Origin: UMGS172 sp045592985
GTDB taxonomy: Bacteria > Bacillota > Clostridia > Oscillospirales > Acutalibacteraceae
DNA length: 64,000 bases
Assembly: GCA_045592985.1 (NCBI GenBank)
Contig: JAZNVU010000056.1
Coordinates: 31,128-95,127, forward strand
Reading direction: 5' to 3'
The stretch's first letter is position 1, and each line of letters opens with the position of its first letter. A program made the position numbers and the translations under genes. Positions 35,612 to 44,139 of the stretch are shown here, one piece after another. Below the pieces are notes generated by a model that was given only the letters and a program-made list of their open reading frames with translations, was not told the DNA's origin and searched no databases.

Positions 35612-36145
35612 TTAATCCTCAACCAATTTAATTTGGGTGAGTTCAAGTTCAACAGGTGTTTCTCTGCCGAACATGGATATTGTAACACGTACGTTGTTGT
35701 TATCAACGTCGATTTCGTCAACGATGCCGGTGAATCCTTCAAGAGGACCTTCGATAATCGCGACACTGTCACCAACACTGTAAGCAAGTTCGACGGTGCG
35801 CTTTTCAACGCCGAGAGCTTCAACTTCACGGTCGGTAAGCGGAACCGGTTTTGAAGCCGGGCCCACGAAACCGGTACATCCGCGAGTATTACGGACAACA
35901 TACCATGAATCGTCGGTAACGATCATTTTGACCAATACATAACCGGGGAAAAGTTTTCTCTCAACCTCTTTTTCCTTGCCGTTGGCACCAATTTCGGTAA
36001 CCGTTTCGGTAGGAATACGGATATCTTGAATGAGGTCCTGCATTCCACGGTTTTCAACCATTTTTTCAAGGTCGGTCATAACCTTGTTTTCATAGCCTGA
36101 ATATGTGTGTACCACATACCACTTGGCCTCATCGTATTCTGCCAT
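35612..36145 (-). CDS. nusG: Transcription termination/antitermination factor NusG
   Basis: 177 residues. NGN domain at the N-terminus (KWYVVHTYSGYENKV, then PGYVLVKM), KOW domain at the C-terminus (VGDSVAIIEGPLEGFTGIV). Binds RNA polymerase and links it to ribosome or Rho. GGAGG before the ATG; part of rpmG-secE-nusG-rplK-rplA. Confidence 0.97.
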   Translation of the reverse strand: MAEYDEAKWYVVHTYSGYENKVMTDLEKMVENRGMQDLIQDIRIPTETVTEIGANGKEKEVERKLFPGYVLVKMIVTDDSWYVVRNTRGCTGFVGPASKPVPLTDREVEALGVEKRTVELAYSVGDSVAIIEGPLEGFTGIVDEIDVDNNNVRVTISMFGRETPVELELTQIKLVED

Positions 36146-36176
36146 AGTTCAACCTCCGCTTGCAGTTCGGTTAATC

Positions 36177-36857
36177 TTACTTAATGATAAGTCCGATAAG
36201 ACTGCCGAGACCCCAGTCAATAAGCCATACGAACAGGCCGAACACAAGGCACATGCCGAGAACTATAAGTGTGTTCTTCACAACGGCTTTGGGGCCGGGC
36301 CAAACGATCTTCTTAAGCTCACCAATATAATCACGAAGGAATTTTACAACTCTCTTCGAAATGGGGAGCAACTGACCCTTAGATTCGGCAACGGCTACGC
36401 TATCTGCTACAAGCAAGTGTGCTGCACTGAACACAAATGTTGCAAACAAAGCGATAGCAATAAGAAGCGGAGTGCTTCCTACATAAGACGAACTTACGGC
36501 GTTTGTGTAGCCCATAGTGTTGATAAACTCATACGAGGGCGACAATGCCATAACCAGCATGTAGATGGCATCAAAAAGCGAAAAGCCTACTGCTGCCCAT
36601 CTTGAACCCTTGAATTTGAGTGAAAGAGCCGAGAACAGAACGGTCAAAGCGGACAAAATGAAGCAGAACAAAATGTGCATAGAACATTTTGTGTCTTCAC
36701 CGCCGAATGCCGAACCGAAAGCAAGTTCGGTTCCGGTACGTACTGCCGACTCGTCGGGGTAGATAACGATTTCACCGAAGTTGAAGAAGAAAAGTACCAA
36801 AGCGGCCACACTGAGGACAATGGAAAGTACACCTAAAATATTTTTTAAAATTTTCAA
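36177..36857 (-). CDS. secE: SecE translocase subunit fused to an N-terminal multi-span domain
   Basis: 226 residues from a TTG at 36857 with AGGAGGT 6 bases upstream. The last 60 residues are SecE: amphipathic FLRDYIGELKKIVWPGPKAVV (about 174-194) then one span (195-222). The first 155 residues are extra and have about four hydrophobic segments (5-27, 60-83, 87-107, 130-150), one with an acidic loop. Usual Gram-positive SecE has about 60-75 residues. The frame is continuous; SecE itself has no other start with a good RBS, so the fusion seems real. Position before nusG confirms identity. Confidence 0.9.
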   Translation of the reverse strand: MKILKNILGVLSIVLSVAALVLFFFNFGEIVIYPDESAVRTGTELAFGSAFGGEDTKCSMHILFCFILSALTVLFSALSLKFKGSRWAAVGFSLFDAIYMLVMALSPSYEFINTMGYTNAVSSSYVGSTPLLIAIALFATFVFSAAHLLVADSVAVAESKGQLLPISKRVVKFLRDYIGELKKIVWPGPKAVVKNTLIVLGMCLVFGLFVWLIDWGLGSLIGLIIK

Positions 36858-36869
36858 AGTTGTACCTCC

Positions 36870-37019
36870 TTACTTTGTCTCTTTGTGAACGGTGTGCTTC
36901 TTGCAGAATCTGCAGTACTTGTTCATTTCAAGACGATCGGGATCGTTCTTCTTGTTCTTCATAGTGTTGTAGTTGCGCTGTTTACACTCGGAACAAGCCA
37001 ATGTTATTTTTACTCTCAT
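36870..37019 (-). CDS. rpmG: Ribosomal protein L33
   Basis: 49 residues. MRVKITLACSECKQRNY then YCRFCKKHTVHKETK: two CxxC pairs, so the zinc-binding (C+) form. GGGAGGTG before the ATG at 37019. First gene of the secE-nusG-rplKA row. Confidence 0.96.
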   Translation of the reverse strand: MRVKITLACSECKQRNYNTMKNKKNDPDRLEMNKYCRFCKKHTVHKETK

Positions 37020-37219
37020 GACGGCACCTCCCGTTTTACGGAAATAGATTTGGTTTTTGCCTTGTGCAAAAACCTTGAGCCTCCCTCGAATCGAAGCAGA
37101 AAAGACTGCCGCGAAAAGTACAATATATAGTAAACTTTCCGAAAGCGCAAACAAGCAGTAGCATTTTCGGCTCGAAAAAGGTCCCTAACATTAAAAAAGA
37201 CCTTCGCAGAGGTACTAAG

Positions 37220-37248
37220 AGTATAGCACAAACTCTTTAAAAGGTCAA
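37220..37248 (-). promoter_or_regulatory. Sigma-A promoter of the rpmG-secE-nusG-rplKA operon
   Basis: On the minus strand TTGACC, 17-bp spacer, TATACT, about 190 bases upstream of rpmG. The leader contains an AAGGTC/GACCTT hairpin with T-run (37171-37203) that might attenuate. Confidence 0.75.
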
Positions 37249-37288
37249 GTGTTTTTTTGCAATATTTACAACTTATAAGTACAGGGTT

Positions 37289-37771
37289 TTATTTATGATA
37301 TGTTCCACCTTGGGAAATTTTAAATGCACGGTAGATTTGTTCAAGCAACATTATTCTTGCCAACTGGTGCGGAAAGGTCATTTTAGACATGGACAGTTTA
37401 AAGTTTGCTAATGCTTTGACTTTGTCCGAAAGTCCGTAAGACCCACCGATTATGAAGCAGATGGTACTATCCCCCGAAAGGGTAACGTCTTGCAGTTTGT
37501 TTGACAGTTCTACGCTGTCAATCTGCTTACCCTCAATGCACATAGGTATAATGTATGCACCGTTTGGAACAGCAGAGATTATTTTGGTTGCTTCCGCGTT
37601 AAGACAGGCTTCAATCTGCGACGAATTAGGGCTATCGGGCAGACGCTCGGGGTCTAATTCGGTCACCGTCATTTTACAAAAAGCCGACAGTCTTTTAAGA
37701 TATTCGTTTGACGCATCTCTTAAATATTGCTCTTTAAGTTTGCCGACGGCAATAATATGTATTTTAAGCAT
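37289..37771 (-). CDS. rlmH: 23S rRNA pseudouridine-1915 methyltransferase RlmH
   Basis: 160 residues, SPOUT fold. CIEGKQIDSVELSNKL, CFIIGGSYGLSDKVK (SAM knot) and MTFPHQLARIMLLEQIYRAFKI are the family motifs. GAGGT upstream. It follows walJ by 8 bases, the same neighbour as in B. subtilis (yycJ and rlmH lie close). Confidence 0.96.
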   Translation of the reverse strand: MLKIHIIAVGKLKEQYLRDASNEYLKRLSAFCKMTVTELDPERLPDSPNSSQIEACLNAEATKIISAVPNGAYIIPMCIEGKQIDSVELSNKLQDVTLSGDSTICFIIGGSYGLSDKVKALANFKLSMSKMTFPHQLARIMLLEQIYRAFKISQGGTYHK

Positions 37772-37779
37772 AGTTTACC

Positions 37780-38562
37780 TCAAAACAAAACGGCTTTGCC
37801 GATTTTTGGCGGTGCTATATATAAAAGGTAGTCTTCATCTTCTATCATTCGTTTGTCCATCAAAGCCGATACTGCAGCATTGTGTGCGATTTCAGGCTTA
37901 TTGTTTTCACGGCTCAAATGCCCTAAAATAATCCTTGTAGTGCCGCTTTCAACCAACGCGGGCAGTTCAACCGCGCAAGCGTTATTGGAAAGGTGACCGC
38001 TGTCACTCAAAATCCTGCGTTTAAGGTGTTCGGGGTACGAACCCTTATGCAATAGATTTATATCGTGGTTGGACTCAAAAAGTATAGCCGAAGAGCCTTT
38101 TAGTGCTTGACGTACTTCTTCAGATACAAACCCTAAATCGGTGCAGACGGCACATTTTTTGCCGTCGGGCAGGTTTATGGTGTAACCGCTTGAACCGATA
38201 CAGTCGTGGCTGGTTGCAAATCGGGTGATTTCCATATCACCCACGGCAACGGCGCCGTCAAAAGCGTTTAACAAACCGTCATCTATACAAGAGTTGCAGG
38301 CGATGGCACTTAAAGTGTCCTTTGATGCAAATACCGGAATGTTATATTTGTTGGCAAAAACACGCAGACCATTTATGTGGTCAATGTGTTCATGAGTAAT
38401 GAATATTGCGGTTATTGCCGAAGGGTCGGTTGCAATGCATTGCAAACCGTCGGTTATGGCTTTTGCACTGATGCCTGCGTCAACAAGAATACCGCCTTTT
38501 CCGCATCCTATGTAGGTACAGTTACCACTGCTACCACTTGCGAGTGTGAAAATTCTACTCAT
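37780..38562 (-). CDS. walJ: MBL-fold metallohydrolase WalJ/YycJ
   Basis: 260 residues. Metallo-beta-lactamase motif THEHIDHING near 55-65, TLASGSSGNCTYIG near the start as in YycJ, and later His/Asp ligands (ATSHDCIGSSGY, LGHLSREN). YycJ is a 5'-3' exonuclease-like protein linked with the WalRK region; here it is next to murA and rlmH without walRK. Start at 38562 with AGAGGT. Confidence 0.88.
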   Translation of the reverse strand: MSRIFTLASGSSGNCTYIGCGKGGILVDAGISAKAITDGLQCIATDPSAITAIFITHEHIDHINGLRVFANKYNIPVFASKDTLSAIACNSCIDDGLLNAFDGAVAVGDMEITRFATSHDCIGSSGYTINLPDGKKCAVCTDLGFVSEEVRQALKGSSAILFESNHDINLLHKGSYPEHLKRRILSDSGHLSNNACAVELPALVESGTTRIILGHLSRENNKPEIAHNAAVSALMDKRMIEDEDYLLYIAPPKIGKAVLF

Positions 38563-38587
38563 AAAAACCTCTTGAATCAAAGATAAA

Positions 38588-38618
38588 AAGGAACCGTTCT
38601 TAAGACAAGAACGGTTCG
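38588..38618 (-). terminator. Terminator after murA
   Basis: GAACCGTTCTT and AAGAACGGTTC form an 11-bp stem; on the minus strand CTTTTTAT follows. It lies between murA and walJ. Confidence 0.6.
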
Positions 38619-38624
38619 GATGGT

Positions 38625-39911
38625 TTAAACTACCGACAGTCTTGCGTCGGGGTCAAAATATGTCTTACGGGTGATATCTGCACCTACAGCCGACAACTTT
38701 TCAACAATGTTGTCATATCCACGGTCGATAAACTCAATATTTTCTATTTCGGTTGTGCCGTTTGCGGCAAGCCCCGCAAGTACCATGGCTGCACCGGCTC
38801 TGAGGTCAGTGGCTTTTACAGGTGCGGAATTAAGCGACTCAACACCCGAAATAATTGCCACCTTACCGTCAACCTTAATCTTTGCGCCCATCATGGTAAG
38901 TTGGTCGACATATTTGAAACGGTTGTCCCATACGCCTTCGGTCATAATGCTGACACCGTCACATAGTGCCAAAAGTGTGGTCATTTGAGGTTGCATATCG
39001 GTGGGAAATCCGGGGTGAGGCATGGTCAAAACATGACAACTTTTGGGTCTTTCGGTCATTTTAACTCTTACAGCCTCGTCAAATTCCTGCACTTCGGCGC
39101 CAGCCTCAATAAGTTTTGCAGAAATTGACTCAAGATGCTTAGGAATAACATTTTTTATAAGAAGGTCGCCGCGCGTGATAGCGGCGGCAATCATAAATGT
39201 GCCGGCTTCAATCTGGTCGGGAATAATGCTGTATGTGGTGCCGTGAAGATTTTCAACACCACGGATTTTTATAACGTCGGTACCGGCACCCATGATGTTG
39301 GCACCCATAGAGTTCAAGAAGTTGGCAAGGTCAACAATATGCGGTTCTCTTGCGGCGTTTTCGATAATGGTCAGGCCTTTGGCTTTGACGGCGGCTAACA
39401 TTATATTAACGGTAGCGCCGACCGAAACCTTATCAAGATAAACCGAGCCGCCAATGAGTTCTTTGGCAGATGCGTTAACCATGCCGTTGTCGATAGTGAC
39501 GGTGGCACCCAAAGCCTCAAAACCTTTTATATGCTGGTCAATGGGTCTTACACCAAAATCACAACCACCCGGAGGGGCAACTTTTGCCTTTTTAAACCGT
39601 CCGAGCATTGCACCGATAAAGTAACTGCTGGCACGCATTTTGGAAGACATATCAGCCGAAAGAATGTATGAATTTATATGGGTAGGGTCGATTTCGACCG
39701 TTGTATTATTGATAACTTTAACGCTTGCACCGAGTTCGTATAGTATGCGAACAATGACATTGACGTCGGAAATGGCGGGAACATTTTCGATTCTGCATAC
39801 GCCGTCGCAAAGAAGTACAGCAGGTATTATTGCAACTGCAGCATTTTTCGCTCCGCTGATTGAAACTTCGCCGTTCAGCGGATTCCCTCCGTTTACAAAG
39901 ATTTTTTCCAC
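38625..39911 (-). CDS. murA: UDP-N-acetylglucosamine 1-carboxyvinyltransferase
   Basis: 428 residues from a GTG at 39911 (GGGAG 8 bases upstream). N-terminal VNGGNPLNGEVSISGAKNAAV holds the catalytic Lys/Asn; the fosfomycin-target Cys is in PPGGCDFG (about residue 116). First committed step of peptidoglycan synthesis. The frame extends to 39989 but that part is not conserved. Confidence 0.95.
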   Translation of the reverse strand: MEKIFVNGGNPLNGEVSISGAKNAAVAIIPAVLLCDGVCRIENVPAISDVNVIVRILYELGASVKVINNTTVEIDPTHINSYILSADMSSKMRASSYFIGAMLGRFKKAKVAPPGGCDFGVRPIDQHIKGFEALGATVTIDNGMVNASAKELIGGSVYLDKVSVGATVNIMLAAVKAKGLTIIENAAREPHIVDLANFLNSMGANIMGAGTDVIKIRGVENLHGTTYSIIPDQIEAGTFMIAAAITRGDLLIKNVIPKHLESISAKLIEAGAEVQEFDEAVRVKMTERPKSCHVLTMPHPGFPTDMQPQMTTLLALCDGVSIMTEGVWDNRFKYVDQLTMMGAKIKVDGKVAIISGVESLNSAPVKATDLRAGAAMVLAGLAANGTTEIENIEFIDRGYDNIVEKLSAVGADITRKTYFDPDARLSVV

Positions 39912-40064
39912 AGGACGCACTCCCAACTTAATGGATTTTATAAAACTCCTGCTTTTATTATTGCCTAAAACGAAAACCACAGTCCGCAATAATAAAAAAT
40001 AGAGAAAAGGAAAAGATAACTCACAAAGCGTATAATTAACCGTATTTTATATTACACACATAAG

Positions 40065-40093
40065 ATTATACACAAAAAAGAGACGTTTGTCAA
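40065..40093 (-). promoter_or_regulatory. Sigma-A promoter of murA
   Basis: On the minus strand TTGACA, 17-bp spacer, TATAAT, both perfect, about 150 bases upstream of murA. The leader between has no recognised motif. Confidence 0.85.
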
Positions 40094-40241
40094 CGCTAAT
40101 ATCAAGATATGCCGTTTTTTGATAAGGAAATATCTGTATTTTGGGGTTTTATGGGTTTATATACGTTTTTTTGCGGTACAAATCGGTGTTATTTTGTTTG
40201 AAAAGGTAAAATAATTGTAATCTTTTTTCTCAAATTTCATC

Positions 40242-40270
40242 TTGTAAATCATAGATTTATGTTGTAGAAT
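40242..40270 (+). promoter_or_regulatory. Sigma-A promoter of ireB
   Basis: TTGTAA, 17-bp spacer, TAGAAT, 24 bp upstream of the ireB start; AGAGAGG serves as RBS. Confidence 0.7.
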
Positions 40271-40294
40271 AAATCAAAAGAGAGGTGTATAGCA

Positions 40295-40552
40295 ATGGGA
40301 ACAGGAAATAATCAGAACACAATTACTTTCAATCTCGGAAATGAGCAGGAGATGGAAGTCAGAAGAATTATGCTTGAGGTTTATAACGCTTTGAAGGAAA
40401 AGGGCTATAATCCTGTCAATCAGTTGGTGGGCTACATTCTTTCCGAAGACCCCACATACATCACTACGCACAACAATGCTCGCAACCTTATTCGCAGAGT
40501 TGACCGTGATACGTTGTTGCAGATATTGGTTAAGTATTACTTAACTGCATAA
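40295..40552 (+). CDS. ireB: IreB family regulatory phosphoprotein (DUF965)
   Basis: 85 residues, full family length. EVRRIMLEVYNALKEKGYNPVNQLVGYILSEDP is nearly invariant. Known in Enterococcus as a substrate of the PASTA kinase IreK that restrains cephalosporin resistance. Phosphorylatable Thr residues lie near the N-terminus (FNLG preceded by NTIT). Often beside alaS/ruvX; here alone, with its own promoter and terminator. Confidence 0.95.
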   Translation: MGTGNNQNTITFNLGNEQEMEVRRIMLEVYNALKEKGYNPVNQLVGYILSEDPTYITTHNNARNLIRRVDRDTLLQILVKYYLTA

Positions 40553-40562
40553 ATTAAGACTT

Positions 40563-40600
40563 AAAGCCGTCTTGCTTTTTTGCAAGACGGCTTTTTCTTT
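40563..40600. terminator. Terminator after ireB
   Basis: AAAGCCGTCTTGC and GCAAGACGGCTTT, 13-bp perfect stem, T-run after. Can also act for the convergent gene. Confidence 0.9.
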
Positions 40601-40602
40601 TT

Positions 40603-41388
40603 TTATTCTTCAGATTTTTTTGTGTTTTTATAAGTGTTTGAAGCAAGGGTTATATAGGTTGTTATGATACCCAATCCCAAAAGCACAAAAGGTGATATGC
40701 TGTGTGTTGCAACATTATCACCAAAACCACAGACGGTTGCAACTATCTCAGGTATAGTAGCGGTAAAGCAGAAAACGGCAGAGGCAAAACCTAACGGATA
40801 TAAAAGACGAAAATTCTTTTCAGGTTTTACATCACTGTGTGCCTTGCTGAGGTAAAGGAAGAAAAGCACAGAAAACGCAATTGCGATTATTTCGTATATT
40901 GTTCTCGCTCTTAAAGGGTGGCTTGTATATACCGTGTATGCGTTGATAAAACCATAAAGTGTTGAAGCAAGCAACGGTAAAAACGCAGGTTTCGGCAGAT
41001 TAAACCCAAAAAGTTCACTTGCCGCCAACCAAAAACATGAAACAACACCTAAAGCAGGCAAGAGAATCGAAATAAGCGAAGGTTTAGTAGAAAAAATATG
41101 CATGAAAATAGGTATGGTTAGCAAAATTCCCGAAACAATGCCAACGACAGCACCGCATATACCGGTTTTGCCGACACAAACAGGACATCTGAAGGCGTAG
41201 TAGGTGTTAGCAACGGTATACACCACAGGTAAAAGAAAAACGATTGTAAGAATTATGTCTAACCATATAAGTTCAGGCTTTAAAAACCGTGTTTCACTGT
41301 CGGTTAGGAACATTATTTGCAATGTGCGAAAAAGATTATATAAAAAACACGAAATAATAAACGATTTGGTTGTAAATCTCAGTTTCAA
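40603..41388 (-). CDS. Uncharacterised multi-span membrane protein
   Basis: 261 residues from a TTG at 41388, chosen because GGAGG lies 7 bases upstream; ATG codons further up (41406) lack an RBS. Seven to eight hydrophobic segments can be counted, with short loops and a Lys-rich C-terminus (YKNTKKSEE). No family recognised. It is divergent from spoIID and convergent with ireB. No functional call is made. Confidence 0.6.
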   Translation of the reverse strand: MKLRFTTKSFIISCFLYNLFRTLQIMFLTDSETRFLKPELIWLDIILTIVFLLPVVYTVANTYYAFRCPVCVGKTGICGAVVGIVSGILLTIPIFMHIFSTKPSLISILLPALGVVSCFWLAASELFGFNLPKPAFLPLLASTLYGFINAYTVYTSHPLRARTIYEIIAIAFSVLFFLYLSKAHSDVKPEKNFRLLYPLGFASAVFCFTATIPEIVATVCGFGDNVATHSISPFVLLGLGIITTYITLASNTYKNTKKSEE

Positions 41389-41416
41389 ACTGTTGCCTCC
41401 AAACATTTTTGACAAG

Positions 41417-41445
41417 TAATTATTTTTAAGACCGTTTCATATATT
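41417..41445 (+). promoter_or_regulatory. Possible sigma-E promoter of spoIID
   Basis: TAATTAT, 14-bp spacer, CATATATT. The -10 matches CATACAHT at 7 of 8 and the -35 matches KMATATT at 5 of 7. SpoIID is sigma-E dependent in B. subtilis, which supports it, but the -35 is weak. Confidence 0.4.
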
Positions 41446-41542
41446 TATATGAACAAGCCTTTGAGATTACATCTCTTTTCAATTTTAATTCAACCGTAAA
41501 GGTTTGTCAACACCATTTATTTGTCTAAAAGAGGAATTAACA

Positions 41543-42505
41543 ATGAAAGCAATTTATGTTTGGAGTCTGGCTGTATTGTTTATGTGTTCGGTGCTGTTTC
41601 CACTTTTTTCGTTGGAAAAAACCGTACTACCCGAACCGCCCGAACAGAGCAAACCGTCTGAAAACGAGGAAGTGACATCATCTGATATGTTCAGGGTGCT
41701 TATATCCGATACCGAAACGGTGGAAGAAATAAATGCTGTGGACTATCTTTGCGGTGTGGTAGCAGCCGAGATGCCCGCGTCATACGAACCGGAGGCTTTG
41801 AAGGCGCAAGCGGTGGCGGCGTATACTTTTGCTTGCCATCGCAGGAACGCGCGCAAGGACAAGACCTATGATGTGACCGACAACGTATCCGATCAAGCGT
41901 ATATTTCAGCCGAAAAGCAACAGCAAAAATGGGGGGATAAGTACGATGAATACAGTGGCAAAATAAGAGACGCAGTAGAGTCGGTATTTGGACAGATACT
42001 GACCTTTGAAGGAAACCCTATTCTTGCTGCTTATCACAGTATTTCGGGTGGAAAGACCGAGGCGGCAGCAAACGTTTGGGGCGACAGTTATCCTTACCTT
42101 GAAATGGTTGAAAGTGTAGGAGATATTTTGAGTCCGAATTATTTAAGTACATCCGTAGTCAGTGAAAGCGACATGAAAAAAGCGGCGGAAAACTTAGGAG
42201 CAAAAGTGTCAGGCGAAGCAAAAAAATGGATAACTGATAAAAAGGTGTCCGATTCGGGTACGGTTTTAACGATTAAAATTTGCGGAACCGAGGTAACAGG
42301 CAAGGCTTTGCGCAAAGAGTTGGGACTTAAAAGCGCAAATTTTGACGTAGAGTTTGCTGACGGAAATTTCGAGTTCACGGTACGCGGTTACGGTCACGGT
42401 ATGGGCATGAGCCAATACGGTGCGCAGTATATGGCATTACAGGGCAGTTCGTATACGGAAATTCTTAATTGGTATTATCCCAAAGCCACCCTACAAACCG
42501 AGTGA
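41543..42505 (+). CDS. spoIID: Stage II sporulation protein D (SpoIID, lytic transglycosylase)
   Basis: 320 residues. N-terminal span (about 3-22), then the SpoIID/LytB domain: VVAAEMPASYEPEALKAQAVAAYTF with the catalytic Glu in AAEMP, ISGGKTEAAANVWG, and C-terminal RGYGHGMGMSQYGAQYMA. It digests glycan strands in the mother cell membrane during engulfment with SpoIIM and SpoIIP. ATG at 41543 with GAGGA; the frame from 41504 has no RBS. Confidence 0.95.
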   Translation: MKAIYVWSLAVLFMCSVLFPLFSLEKTVLPEPPEQSKPSENEEVTSSDMFRVLISDTETVEEINAVDYLCGVVAAEMPASYEPEALKAQAVAAYTFACHRRNARKDKTYDVTDNVSDQAYISAEKQQQKWGDKYDEYSGKIRDAVESVFGQILTFEGNPILAAYHSISGGKTEAAANVWGDSYPYLEMVESVGDILSPNYLSTSVVSESDMKKAAENLGAKVSGEAKKWITDKKVSDSGTVLTIKICGTEVTGKALRKELGLKSANFDVEFADGNFEFTVRGYGHGMGMSQYGAQYMALQGSSYTEILNWYYPKATLQTE

Positions 42506-42600
42506 GCAGAATGACGATCTGAGCGTATTTGTAGGGACATGCGTCCCGACTGTCCGCGACTTTATGAGCGTAGTGATGAATCTTTTGTGGGAGTTTCAGC
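42506..42600. repeat. Degenerate intergenic repeat fragments
   Basis: GCAGAATGACGATCTGAG is the inverse of the TCATTCTGAG-type element at 26788. TGTAGGGACATGCGTCCCGACTG contains a GGGACATGCGTCCC dyad of the kind seen in clostridial intergenic repeats. No ORF. Confidence 0.35.
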
Positions 42601-42613
42601 CAAGGTGCCGATA

Positions 42614-43036
42614 TTAATAATATTTTTTATTTTTCCTTTTAGCGTATTCATATGTACTTGCGGCGCCGCCAAATAAATGATTGATATAACATATAAGATA
42701 ATCACACCTATTTACCATCCATTTGTTTCTCCAAAGAATTGCATATTTATATGGTGTGCTTTCTATTCCTTCAGGGTAAAGGGTGTTATTTTGGTCGGGA
42801 AAATTTTTGGCCTCATGTAGATAACTTATAACGATATAGTAATTTAAGTCTTGGAATTCTTTCTTCAGTTCATCCAATGCTTTTCGTACCAGAAAATCAA
42901 AAGAGCCGTTGCACCCAACATAAAATGTTAATATGTCTTTTCCTACGATTAAGGTTTTTATTGTTTTAAATAAGGTTTCATACATTGATGGGAAACAATC
43001 TCTGTGTCCTATGAAAGCACATGCATTGATAGACAA
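42614..43036 (-). CDS. SLOG-family (DUF1273-like) Rossmann-fold protein
   Basis: 140 residues from a TTG at 43036 (GAGGTGAT upstream, 5-base gap). CAFIGHRDC at the start, FYVGCNGSFDFLVRKALDEL near 38-58, and a Tyr/Gly-rich end (FGGAASTYEYAKRKNKKY) place it with the small SLOG proteins common in clostridia. SLOG folds bind nucleotides or their derivatives; no function is known for this group. AT-rich and paired with a divergent XRE gene through overlapping promoters: looks like a small acquired island. Confidence 0.65.
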   Translation of the reverse strand: MSINACAFIGHRDCFPSMYETLFKTIKTLIVGKDILTFYVGCNGSFDFLVRKALDELKKEFQDLNYYIVISYLHEAKNFPDQNNTLYPEGIESTPYKYAILWRNKWMVNRCDYLICYINHLFGGAASTYEYAKRKNKKYY

Positions 43037-43056
43037 ATAAAATCACCTCTATTTAC

Positions 43057-43107
43057 AATATAGGTCAATTTCACCCTATTGTCAATAGGTCAATTTGACA
43101 TAATAAT
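43057..43107. promoter_or_regulatory. Overlapping divergent promoters with repeated operator
   Basis: Minus-strand promoter: TTGACA (43080-43085), 17 bp, TATATT (43057-43062), reading into the SLOG gene. Plus-strand promoter: TTGTCA (43079-43084), 17 bp, AATAAT (43102-43107), reading into the XRE gene. The 11-base word TAGGTCAATTT occurs twice, 25 bp apart (43061-43071 and 43086-43096), and the second lies within a TGTCAA...TTGACA dyad. A repressor bound here would shut both genes. Confidence 0.7.
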
Positions 43108-43121
43108 CATGAGGTGATTGT

Positions 43122-43346
43122 ATGAGCAGATTGAAAGATTTGAGATTAAAAAGGGGATATACCCAGATAAAAATGCAGATGCTGACAGGTATTGACCAAA
43201 GTGATTATTCAAAAATTGAAAGTGGAAAGCGATATTATACTTTTGAGCAATGCCGTAAGATAGCAATAGCGTTAAATACAAGTATGGATTATTTGGCAGA
43301 ATTAACCGATGAAGAAAAACCGTATCCCAAAAGTAAAAAAGCGTAA
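43122..43346 (+). CDS. XRE-family helix-turn-helix regulator
   Basis: 74 residues. HTH from LKDLRLKRGYTQIKMQMLTG to QSDYSKIESGKRYYTFEQ, then a helix typical of C1-like repressors (RKIAIALNTSMDYLAELTD). Divergent from the SLOG gene; likely binds the TAGGTCAATTT repeats. GAGGTGATT RBS is shared in type with the SLOG gene. Confidence 0.85.
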   Translation: MSRLKDLRLKRGYTQIKMQMLTGIDQSDYSKIESGKRYYTFEQCRKIAIALNTSMDYLAELTDEEKPYPKSKKA

Positions 43347-43376
43347 GGTGTGAGTGAACACCTTACGCTTTTTCTT
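43340..43376. terminator. Bidirectional terminator
   Basis: AGCGTAAGGTGT and ACACCTTACGCT, 12-bp perfect stem starting in the last codons of the XRE gene, T-run after. Confidence 0.9.
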
Positions 43377-44139
43377 ATTTCTTCTTCTGTTGTTTGAGCC
43401 AGATTTTCATGACAAGGCGGTGGGGGAGAAGTTTTGTAAGAAGAACTTGGGCTCGGATTGAAAATCCGCAAACCGAAACATCCTTGCCTTTTTTCATGTC
43501 TCTGAGGGCTCTTGTTACAACCTGTTCAGATGTAAAGAACTTGTTATAGTAAACAATAACGCTTTTATCAACAACGGCGGTGTCGAAAAACTCGGTCTTA
43601 ACCCAACCGGGGCAAACTGCCATCATTTTGATACCGGTATGACGAAGTTCGGCATTAATTGCTCTTGTGAAACTCAAAACAAATGCCTTTGTAGCACCGT
43701 AAACACCGATGTAAGGCACAGGCTGGAACGACGACAGCGAGTCGATTTGATATACCTTCGAACCGCTTTTGAGGTAAGGAAGGGCAACATAAGTGACCGA
43801 CACAAGTGCTTTACAGTTAAGGTCTATCATGCCGAGTTGTTCTTCAAGTGTAAGGTCGGCAAAAGCACCGAATTTTCCGTAACCGCTGGCGTTTACAAGC
43901 ACGCCGATTTCAGGCTTTTCGGTCTCTAAAAGGTTTTTAAGTTCATCTATTGACTCTTGTTTAGTCAAATCAAGCGCAATGGGTCTGACGGGTGTTTTGA
44001 GGTCGTTTTTAAGTTCCTCGAGTCGCTCTTTTCTGCGCGCAACCACCCAAATTTCGTCAAATTTTTCTTCTTTTTCAAGTCTTATGGCAAATTCTCTGCC
44101 CATTCCGCTTGATGCGCCGGTTATAAGTGCTACTCTCAT
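43375..44139 (-). CDS. Short-chain dehydrogenase/reductase
   Basis: 254 residues. Cofactor motif TGASSGMG (7-14), NASGYG corresponds to NNAG, catalytic Ser in QIDSLSSFQ (about 139) and YGATK (about 150-154). The Arg after the second strand (VVARRKERL) suggests NADPH. C-terminal basic region. Substrate unknown. Starts directly after the mnmG stop, so it is the last gene of the LRR-mnmE-mnmG row. Confidence 0.88.
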   Translation of the reverse strand: MRVALITGASSGMGREFAIRLEKEEKFDEIWVVARRKERLEELKNDLKTPVRPIALDLTKQESIDELKNLLETEKPEIGVLVNASGYGKFGAFADLTLEEQLGMIDLNCKALVSVTYVALPYLKSGSKVYQIDSLSSFQPVPYIGVYGATKAFVLSFTRAINAELRHTGIKMMAVCPGWVKTEFFDTAVVDKSVIVYYNKFFTSEQVVTRALRDMKKGKDVSVCGFSIRAQVLLTKLLPHRLVMKIWLKQQKKK

